In this document: positions 5,651-10,000 of the stretch, piece after piece
How the letters are laid out: the number at the start of each line of letters is the position of its first letter
How positions within the stretch are numbered: the first letter of the stretch is position 1
Assembly (NCBI GenBank): GCA_905221605.1
Contig: CAJNDS010000225.1
Location: 542,501 to 552,500, forward strand
Reading direction: 5' to 3'
Source: Symbiodinium natans
Lineage: Eukaryota; Sar; Dinophyceae; Suessiales; Symbiodiniaceae
DNA: 10,000 bases
The notes under the pieces: model-generated
What the model was told of the DNA's origin: nothing
Databases searched by the model: none
What the model saw: only the letters and a program-made list of their open reading frames with translations
Position numbers and translations under genes: made by a program

Positions 5651-5674
5651 GGTTTAGGGTTTAGGGTTTAGGGT

Positions 5675-5706
<32 letters not shown>

Positions 5707-5734
5707 GGTTTAGGGTTTATGGTTGAGGGTTTAC
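5651..5734 (+). repeat. TTTAGGG/TTGAGGG array
   Basis: Three TTTAGGG units, then about five consecutive TTGAGGG units, then mixed units. The variant forms a homogeneous block. Confidence 0.95.
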
Positions 5735-5918
5735 GGCCCAATACCCCTGAGTCCAGGAATATGCCGTTTTTACATCAAGCAGAACCCATGTACCTTAGGT
5801 TCACACCCTATGAGCCATCGGATTCGGATGGGGGGTTCTTGTAAAACGGGGATGGGGGAAACGAAAAAGGCCGCCATCAGCTTCAGAAGTTTGGCAGGGG
5901 GGGGGGGGGGGGCAATGG
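5735..5918. other. Unique spacer ending in a 16-G run
   Basis: A plus-strand frame of 69 codons (5723-5932) passes through but ends in the G run and array, and has no splice or start context worth calling. The G16 tract is at 5897-5912. Nothing else is recognised. Confidence 0.4.
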
Positions 5919-6080
5919 GGCTTAGGGTTTAGGGTTTAGGGCTTAGGGCTTAGGGCTTAGGGCTTAGGGCTTAGGGCTTAGGGCTTAGGGCTTAGGGTTT
6001 AGGGTTGAGAGTTTAAGGTTGAGAGTTTAGGGTTGAGAGGGTTTTGGGGTTCGGGGTTTGGAGTTTAGGGTTCAGGGTTG
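5919..6080 (+). repeat. TTTAGGG block with eight tandem CTTAGGG units
   Basis: After TTTAGGG units, GCTTAGG repeats eight times exactly (5941-5996). The array then decays through TTGAGAG and TTCGGGG forms. Confidence 0.95.
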
Positions 6081-6480
6081 CGTGTTTTTGGATACCCCGC
6101 CAAAAAAAGCCCAACACACCTTAGGGTACTTACATGGTATGTGGTCTCAGCCAATCCCCCCCCCCACAGGGTGTAGCGTTGAGGCTTAGTACAGTGTTAG
6201 GGTCCATTGTGTTTTGTCTCAATTTGGGTGTTCCCCCTTATACTAACAGTCCCTAATAGGGATTATAGTACCCCCGATTGAAATCCATTAGTATGAGGGA
6301 GAACATCCCAAGTCTCAATGGTTTAGAGTGTTTATTATGGGTTTCCCTACTACCCCCCCTCTACACTACCCCACCTAGGTGCGCCCCTTAAATAGCTAAA
6401 TTATCCCGAAATCCCCACCCGCCCCCAGCCCCCCACCCCCCCACTCCCCACCCCGCCACCCCCCTGCCCCAATACCCTGA
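6081..6480. other. Non-coding interval with foldback and C-rich tract
   Basis: Contains a C10 run (6156-6165), a foldback element (6204-6321) and a C-rich low-complexity stretch (6415-6475). I see no supported open frame. Confidence 0.45.
6204..6321. repeat. Foldback (inverted-repeat) element, MITE-like
   Basis: The arm at 6224-6246 (TTGGGTGTTCCCCC then TTATACTAA) pairs with 6288-6311 (TTAGTATGAG then GGAGAACATCCCAA), with few mismatches. CCATTG/CAATGG lie at the outer ends (6204 and 6316). The interior has a smaller CCCTAATAGGG hairpin. Size and shape recall a miniature inverted-repeat transposable element. I see no clear target-site duplication and no coding capacity. Confidence 0.65.
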
Positions 6481-6606
6481 AACCTGCAAAAACGCATAGG
6501 CGCGTACAGGCGCCGTCACCAAAAACAAGCTGTAATCATCGTGCGGGCATGGATGCTCTGGCTAATCGCACAGACTTGTAGCACGGACGTAGAGGGCAGC
6601 GTTTGA
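6481..6606 (+). CDS. Open island, coding status uncertain
   Basis: Between TGA at 6478 and TGA at 6604 a plus-strand frame of 41 codons reads LQKRIGAYRRRHQKQAVIIV then RAWMLWLIAQTC. This is a basic stretch followed by a hydrophobic one, as in a short membrane-anchored tail. There is no ATG at its beginning and it is not flanked by opposed arrays. Minus-strand frames are also open (LPSTSVLQVCAISQS). It could be an exon or chance. Confidence 0.22.
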   Translation, partial: NLQKRIGAYRRRHQKQAVIIVRAWMLWLIAQTCSTDVEGSV

Positions 6607-6706
6607 GTGGAGGGTCAGGACTGTTAAGGGTCCGAGGGGTTTTGGGGTGGCATTTACACGACTTCCGGCATGCCTTCAAGTGCGGCGTAACGCTTGGGCG
6701 GAGGGC
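6607..6706. other. Unique GC-rich spacer
   Basis: About 100 bp with no convincing frame or motif, ending at the next CCCTAAA block. Confidence 0.35.
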
Positions 6707-6760
6707 CAAACCCTAAACCCTAAACCCTGTAAACCCTGAACCCTAAACCCCGAACCCCTA
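6707..6760 (-). repeat. Short CCCTAAA block
   Basis: About six units with CCCTGTA, CCCTGAA and CCCCGAA variants. Confidence 0.85.
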
Positions 6761-6829
6761 AGCACCAGCTGAAGCGGGTGACTAGGGGTCTAAGGTTCAG
6801 GGAGTTGGGAGCTTGGGGGCCTCAAGGCC

Positions 6830-7062
6830 CTAAACCTAAACCCTAAACCCTAAATACCCTAAATACCCTAAATACCCTAAACACCCTAAACACCCTAAAT
6901 ACCCCAAATACCCTAAATACCCTAAACACCCTAAATACCTAAATACCCTGAATACCCTAAATACCCTAAATACCCTAAATACCCTAAATACCCTAAATAC
7001 CCTCCCTACCCTAAATACCGTCCCTACCCTAAATACCCTAAATACCCTAAACCCTAACTAAC
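6830..7062 (-). repeat. CCCTAAATA nonamer array derived from the telomere repeat
   Basis: After three ordinary units, the period changes to nine: CCCTAAATA and CCCTAAACA repeat about twenty times, with a few eight-base or CCCTCCCTA steps, before returning to CCCTAAA at about 7045-7058. It is a telomere heptamer with a two-base insertion that has been amplified. Confidence 0.95.
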
Positions 7063-7158
7063 CCCAATCTCAGAAAATCGAAGGGTTTCGGGCTTGGGCC
7101 TGCGCGAACGCATTGGCCAGCTCGTGCGGTTCGGCCACACCGCATCCTAAGTATTCCG
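7063..7158. CDS. Candidate exon island (strand unresolved)
   Basis: A 95-bp island between opposed arrays. On the plus strand, CCCCAATCTCAG is followed by 28 codons (KIEGFRAWACANALASSCG, ATPHPKYS) up to GTTTAGGG at 7159. On the minus strand, AATACTTAG is followed by frames such as CGVAEPHELANAFAQAQ, which reaches TGA at 7070, and WPNRTSWPMRSRRPKPE. The plus reading has the best acceptor and uses both array edges as splice sites. The minus reading agrees in direction with most neighbours. Unresolved. Confidence 0.3.
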
Positions 7159-7220
7159 GTTTAGGGTTTAGGTTTTCGGGTTTAGGGTTTAGGGTGTAGG
7201 GTTTAGCAGTTAGGGCTTAA
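7158..7220 (+). repeat. TTTAGGG block
   Basis: About seven units with TTTTCGGG and TGTAGGG variants. Confidence 0.85.
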
Positions 7221-7247
7221 GACCCCAAACCTAGAAATGCTTACACT

Positions 7248-7322
7248 TCACTCCTTTCCCTTGGTACAAGGATTTCCAGAGTCGGCATCAGACCTTTGGC
7301 GTCCCTTGGGCAAGAACTTAAA
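7248..7322 (-). CDS. Candidate exon with strong acceptor
   Basis: Minus strand. GGTCTCTTTTGCAG, a textbook polypyrimidine acceptor, is followed by 24 codons (FKFLPKGRQRSDADSGN, PCTKGKE) and TGA at 7250-7248. An internal CAAAG|GTCTGA could be a donor instead of reading to the stop. No family is recognised. The acceptor is the strongest single splice-like signal in this half of the window. Confidence 0.35.
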   Translation of the reverse strand, partial: FKFLPKGRQRSDADSGNPCTKGKE

Positions 7323-7388
7323 CTGCAAAAGAGACCTGCTAGAGGAGCCAGGTGCTCTTCAACCACCAGGTCAAACCCTTTCTAGAGG

Positions 7389-7527
7389 AGGCTTAGGGTT
7401 TAAGGTTTAGGGTTTGTGGTTTAGGGTTTAGGGCTTAGGGTTTAGGGTTTAGGGTTTAGGGTTTGGGGTTTAGGGTTTAGGGTTTAGGGTTTAGGATTCA
7501 GGGTTTAGGGTTTGGGGGGCTTAGGGT
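7389..7527 (+). repeat. TTTAGGG array
   Basis: About nineteen units, mostly exact, with TTAAGG, TTGTGG, CTTAGGG and TTGGGG variants at the edges. Confidence 0.95.
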
Positions 7528-7544
7528 CCCTGACCCCTAAACCC

Positions 7545-7670
7545 CTATGCCCGCCTCCGGATGCTGGGCACGGCGGATCCCGAGCCATCCTCGCAGCGGA
7601 ACTTGTCCGGTGCGAGGCGCAGAAGAGTTTTATGATGCACCTCAAGGGAGCTCTTATCAGGGCTGCATGA
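7545..7670. CDS. Candidate exon, open on both strands in the same codon register
   Basis: On the plus strand a frame reads SRAILAAELVRCEAQKSFM then HLKGALIRAA and ends at TGA 7668-7670. On the minus strand, after GTCATGCAG, the register-matched frame reads PDKSSLEVHHKTLLRLAPDK then FRCEDGSGSAVPSIRRR, ending at TAG near 7548. Both look like protein. First-position purine content is somewhat higher on plus (about 20 of 31 codons against 15 of 31). Direction cannot be decided here. No family is recognised. Confidence 0.35.
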
Positions 7671-7858
7671 CTAGACTCAGGAGTCACCTAGGAACAACAA
7701 GGGTGCCCTTTTTGGTTTCAAGGGGATTGTAAGAACCCCAACCCTAAAAAAAGGAAAAAAGGGACTACTCCGGGTCCTAGGTGAGCGGCTATCGTAATGG
7801 TGGTCCCGTTTTCGGTACCACCACGCCCGAACAAACCCCTAAACCCAAAACTCTAAAC
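7671..7858. other. Spacer without supported gene
   Basis: An A-rich patch (7746-7760), a GGTGGT/ACCACC hairpin (about 7799-7823) and isolated telomere fragments (7737-7746, 7836-7860). No convincing frame. Confidence 0.4.
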
Positions 7859-8134
7859 CTAAAAATGGAACCGGGGGTTCGTATGGAAGACAAAGATAGG
7901 TGTAGGGCTATCATGGCCACACTGCACTTCCACAGCCCTCTTCATAACTTGGGGTGAAGGGGGATCTTCTGGCTTGTGTAGCCACAGGTGGTTCCTGCGC
8001 ACCATAGACGCCCTAAACCTCCCCAAAACCTGCTGGAGCCCATGTTCAAGTCGGACCAACGATCCCGGCAAAATAGGAAACCCTATGTAGACACACGATG
8101 CTTTAGCTAAGGAGCCAACCCTCCACACACTCAC
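7859..8134 (-). CDS. Open region with probable exon core
   Basis: A minus-strand frame of 91 codons. The credible core, roughly 8080-7890, contains SLVRLEHGLQQVLGRFRASM, RRNHLWLHKPEDPPSPQ and KRAVEVQCGHD, a basic, mixed composition. A possible acceptor, TCTACATAG, lies upstream of the core. The ATG at 8134 has no special context, so I do not treat it as a true start. On the plus strand, codon-matched with it, a frame from ATG 7865 reads EPGVRMEDKDRCRAIMATL to TGA. Parts may be intron, since GTTTTGGGG and GCGCAG occur inside. No family is recognised. Confidence 0.37.
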   Translation of the reverse strand: MSVWRVGSLAKASCVYIGFPILPGSLVRLEHGLQQVLGRFRASMVRRNHLWLHKPEDPPSPQVMKRAVEVQCGHDSPTPIFVFHTNPRFHF

Positions 8135-8155
8135 CCAAACGTGACTCGCACTCTA

Positions 8156-8215
8156 AGCCCTAAACCCTAAACCCAAAACCCCAACCCTAAACCCTAAACC
8201 CTAACCCTAAACCCC
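8156..8215 (-). repeat. CCCTAAA block
   Basis: About eight units with CCCAAAA, CCCCAA and CCCTAA variants. Confidence 0.9.
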
Positions 8216-8257
8216 AAGCCTGCAAACCTACTGGAGCTCACATGAGTGCAGGCTGAG

Positions 8258-8327
8258 CTACTCCACCGGATCCACCGCTCTTGCTATGGGTCGCAGCTTG
8301 GGCGGCAGCGGGTCCTGCTCAAATTCT
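8258..8327 (-). CDS. Candidate exon beside an array-containing intron-like segment
   Basis: Minus strand. TTACTAAGTCCCAG is followed by one base and 22 codons (EFEQDPLPPKLRPIARAVD, PVE) to TAG at 8260-8258. GTGGAG just before the stop is a possible donor. Upstream lies a 54-base segment (8381-8328) that starts GTAAGT, contains TTTAGGG units and ends TACTAAGTCCCAG, so it has donor, branch-like and acceptor signals. Short exon; no family is recognised. Confidence 0.37.
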
Positions 8328-8530
8328 CTGGGACTTAGTAACCCTAAACCCTAAACCCTTTCCCTAAACCCTAAAACTTACTTGTTAAGAGTCATGGGAA
8401 ATTATATGAAGTAGGGTTGTATAAGTACCCCCCCCCCCAAAAAAAATATAAGGTTCTCTGGGACTTACTTGAGGGTTCATGATAGACATAAGTAGGGTGG
8501 TAAGTACCCCCCCCCAAAAAAAAAATGAAA
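8324..8530. repeat. Tandem duplication of an AT-rich unit with C-run/A-run
   Basis: Unit 1 (8324-8450) and unit 2 (8454-8530) both begin TTCTCTGGGACTTA and both end with AAGTAC, a long C run (C11 and C9) and an A run. Unit 1 is longer because a CCCTAAA array interrupts it at 8338-8375. The middle parts are diverged but alignable. Confidence 0.8.
8338..8375 (-). repeat. CCCTAAA array flanked by ACTTA duplication
   Basis: About five units with one TTTCCC step. ACTTA stands on both sides (8333-8337 and 8376-8380). In the neighbouring duplicate unit the same site reads GGGACTTACTTG without an array. Confidence 0.9.
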
Positions 8531-8664
8531 AACAGTCATAATTAATCAGTTATAAGTATACTACTCTACTTATAGCCCCACATTTAACTAAGCAGGATTC
8601 AAAGTGCCCCCCCCCCCCCCCCGCGCCCGCCACAAAAAGAATACGTATAGTTACAACTACCATG
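8531..8664. other. AT-rich stretch and 16-C run
   Basis: Low-GC sequence with TATAAGTATACT-like motifs, then a C16 run (8607-8622) and CGCGCC. No gene is seen. Confidence 0.5.
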
Positions 8665-8914
8665 AACCCTAAACCCTAACCCTAAACCCTAAACCCTAAA
8701 CCCTAAACCCTAAACCCTAAACCCTAAACCCTAAACCCTAAACCCTAAACCCTAAACCCTAAACCCTAAACCCTAAACCCTAAACCCTAAACCTAAACCA
8801 TAAACCCTAAACCCTAAACCCTAAACCCTAAACCCTAAACCCTAAACCCTAAACCCTAAACCCTAAACCCTAAACCCTAAACCCTAAACCAAACCCTAAA
8901 CCCTAAACCCTAAA
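8665..8914 (-). repeat. Longest CCCTAAA array, about 35 units
   Basis: Near-perfect heptamers for 250 bases. Irregular steps are confined to the left edge and to AAACCTAAACCATAAACC near 8788-8806 and CCAAACCC near 8886. Confidence 0.98.
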
Positions 8915-9009
8915 GATTTGGGATTGAGGGTGTTGGCTGAGGGCTCCGGACTTCGAGCCTGAGGCTTAAGGCTTGAGGGGTGATAGGCTTTGGGTGTGAC
9001 CGGGGCGGG
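8915..9009. other. Island between opposed arrays, weak coding signal
   Basis: A 95-bp island of the same size class as the candidate exons, but G-rich on the plus strand with decayed TTGAGGG-like pieces. A minus frame reads YHPSSLKPQARSPEPSAN. No good acceptor lies at the array edge. I do not call it a gene. Confidence 0.3.
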
Positions 9010-9057
9010 AGTTTAGGGATTAGGGTTTAGGGTTGAGGGTTGAGGGTTGAGGGTTTA
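9010..9057 (+). repeat. TTTAGGG/TTGAGGG block
   Basis: Two TTTAGGG-like units, then three TTGAGGG units and one more TTTA unit. It is the last telomere-type block in the window. Confidence 0.95.
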
Positions 9058-9071
9058 CGGCGTGTTGGATG

Positions 9072-9100
9072 GGAAAAGGAGGTGAAACCTCCCTCTTTCC
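9072..9100. repeat. Stem-loop
   Basis: GGAAAAGGAGGT and ACCTCCCTCTTTCC can pair around GAA, leaving a short bulge. Role unknown; no T run follows, so it is not a bacterial-type terminator. Confidence 0.7.
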
Positions 9101-9282
9101 CTCCTTGCCCCCCCAAAACGGGGGGAGGTGGGGGGGGGGTACCCGGGCAGCTTTGCCAAGAGCCAAAGCACAGGACATAGGGGTCCTTTGAAAAAACCCC
9201 CCCCCCACCCCCTTTCCCCTGCTCTACCTTGGGTAGCCAACTCCCCCACCCCTTCCCCCCCCAACCCCCTCCCCCCCCCCAC
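9101..9282. other. G- and C-run low-complexity region
   Basis: Alternating G tracts (9121-9139) and long C tracts (9197-9280), with a strong purine/pyrimidine strand bias. Open frames here and further right come from this bias and from the minisatellite, not from genes. Confidence 0.7.
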
Positions 9283-9441
9283 ACCCGTGCCTTGGACACT
9301 TAACGTCTATTCTGCGCGTGCTCTTTGTTTTCTTGGATTTCCCCGAAATCCAATTCTGAAATTGGGTTCCCGTTTTGGCACTTTAATACGGAAGGCGTTA
9401 ATGATTTTTGACGGGAGGCCGCGGACCGCGGAGACGACACG
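9283..9441 (+). repeat. Dispersed or tandem repeat, copy 1
   Basis: Matches 9811-10000 at 528 bp distance with about four substitutions (about 97% identity outside one gap). It contains CGTCTATTCTGCG, a GGATTTC/GAAATCC hairpin (9335-9351), ATGATTTTTGAC and CCGCGGACCGCGG. No open frame is conserved in a way that suggests protein. Confidence 0.95.
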
Positions 9442-9600
9442 GTCAAGGGAGGGGTTGGGAACATCTGGCTGGAGAGGGACGTGGTGTGGGGAGGCGTGGA
9501 CCATGCATGGAGGTTGACGGACGGGTGACGGGTTCGGCGCGGAAGGGGAGAGTGACATTCGGTTGATGGGCAGGGGATATGGGGACACGTGGATGCCCCT
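9442..9600. other. Spacer within the 528-bp repeat period
   Basis: GC-rich and G-biased, no motif recognised, leading into the minisatellite. Confidence 0.4.
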
Positions 9601-9671
9601 CCGCGCCCTCCGCGCCCTCCGCGCCCTCCGCGCCCTCCGCGCCCTCCGCGCCCTCCGCGCCCTCCGCGCCC
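9601..9671 (+). repeat. CCGCGCCCT minisatellite, 9-bp period
   Basis: Seven exact nine-base units (9601-9663) and a partial eighth. The period is a multiple of three, so every frame on both strands stays open (Ala-Pro-Ser, Arg-Gly-Gly and so on), producing false long frames. Confidence 0.98.
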
Positions 9672-9706
9672 CCGCCCAGGACACAGTGCGCTGACAGTGG
9701 TCATTG

Positions 9707-9741
9707 CGTCTATTCTGCGGGTGCGTTGCGTCTATTCTGCG
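9707..9741 (+). repeat. CGTCTATTCTGCG direct repeats
   Basis: The 13-mer occurs at 9707 and 9729 here, and again inside the larger repeat copies at 9304 and 9832, so it is present four times in 550 bp. Confidence 0.9.
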
Positions 9742-9796
9742 GGTGTTTCCGTTGTAAAGTATTTGTTTGCAAGGCACGCGCGCGCAGCATAGCCTT

Positions 9797-9830
9797 TAAG
9801 TGTCCATCTTACCCGTGCCTTGGACACTTA
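9797..9830. repeat. 10-bp inverted repeat at the start of repeat copy 2
   Basis: TAAGTGTCCA (9797-9806) and TGGACACTTA (9821-9830) pair perfectly around 14 bases. The right arm belongs to the repeated unit; the left arm lies just outside it. Confidence 0.85.
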
Positions 9831-10000
9831 ACGTCTATTCTGCGCGTGCTCTTTGTTTTCTTGGATTTCCCCGAAAACCAATTCTGAAATTGGGTTCTTG
9901 TTTTGGCACTTTAATGCGGAAGGCGTTCTATTGGATCGCTTCTTGGAGGGTCGGACGGAATGATTTTTGACGGGAGGCCGCGGACCGCGGAGACGACACG
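9811..10000 (+). repeat. Dispersed or tandem repeat, copy 2 (runs off the window)
   Basis: Same unit as 9283-9441 but with about 31 extra bases (9928-9958) between AGGCGTT and AATGATTTTTG. The hairpin half GAAATCC is GAAAACC here, breaking the stem seen in copy 1. Continuation beyond the window is expected. Confidence 0.95.

Noticed and set aside
170-9057. CRISPR array, because of regular repeats with unique spacers
   Set aside because: The repeats are 7-bp tandem telomere units in alternating orientation, not identical 24-40 bp repeats with 30-40 bp spacers, and the context is eukaryotic.
9020-9299. Three overlapping glycine/proline-rich minus-strand frames
   Set aside because: Translation of G and C runs and a TTGAGGG array. 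No coding signal beyond the absence of stops.
9128-9887. Several long overlapping frames on both strands (up to 156 codons)
   Set aside because: They exist because the CCGCGCCCT minisatellite has a period divisible by three and the neighbouring C/G tracts lack stops. The peptides are low-complexity, the frames contradict each other, and parts lie in a non-coding repeat present twice.
9926-9960. U2 snRNA 5' end resemblance (ATCGCTTCT)
   Set aside because: Nine bases only, inside a segment missing from the other repeat copy, with no further U2-like sequence.
1-10000. True chromosome end (telomere) in the window
   Set aside because: Arrays switch direction many times and are short (at most about 250 bp) with unique DNA on both sides. 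A terminal telomere would be one long array in a single orientation.
1-10000. tRNA, rRNA or bacterial operon features
   Set aside because: No cloverleaf-like A/B box arrangement, rRNA core motif or clustered ribosome-binding sites were seen on reading both strands.

Overview
The window is eukaryotic nuclear DNA built around plant/alga-type telomere repeats. TTTAGGG (written CCCTAAA on the other strand) and its degenerate derivatives occur in about thirty separate blocks, in both orientations, from one end to the other. TTTAGGG telomeres are known from land plants, green algae, dinoflagellates and some other alveolates. The short GC-rich open islands, the lack of any bacterial-style gene and the very repeat-rich spacers suit an algal or protist genome, possibly a dinoflagellate, but nothing seen here fixes the lineage. 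This is not a simple chromosome end, because the arrays change direction repeatedly and are separated by unique sequence.

Layout. Positions 1-2050 hold degenerate arrays alternating with GC-rich islands. Positions 2050-2770 are an AT-richer stretch with a GA microsatellite and heavily decayed arrays. Positions 2770-5650 have clean arrays regularly flanking islands of about 100 bp. Positions 5650-6480 hold a CTTAGGG-type block, a 16-G run and a foldback element. Positions 6480-8340 hold more islands and a 9-bp telomere-derived repeat. Positions 8340-8665 carry a tandemly duplicated AT-rich unit with long C runs, one copy interrupted by a telomere-type array. Positions 8665-9060 are a long array, an island and a short opposite array. 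Positions 9060-10000 are different DNA: C/G-rich low complexity, a 9-bp GC minisatellite and two copies, 528 bp apart, of a repeat about 97% identical.

Main pattern. A CCCTAAA block is repeatedly followed, after roughly 80-130 bp of non-telomeric GC-rich sequence, by a TTTAGGG block (ten cases). Gaps in the opposite order run from about 90 to 630 bp. The short islands stay open in one or more frames and often have an AG just after the CCCTAAA block and a GT at the start of the TTTAGGG block. My working model is that the islands are short exons and that many introns begin with GTTTAGGG repeats and end with CCCTAAA repeats plus AG, so the intron ends are complementary. The arrangement reads the same on both strands, so strand is the weak point. 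The best chain is on the minus strand, from 4977 down to a TAG at 3125: five islands whose reading phases agree. I recognise no protein family, and all exon calls are tentative.

Several arrays are flanked by short direct repeats, and one has an apparent empty-site paralogue close by, which suggests that telomere-type DNA was inserted at breaks rather than left behind by chromosome fusion.
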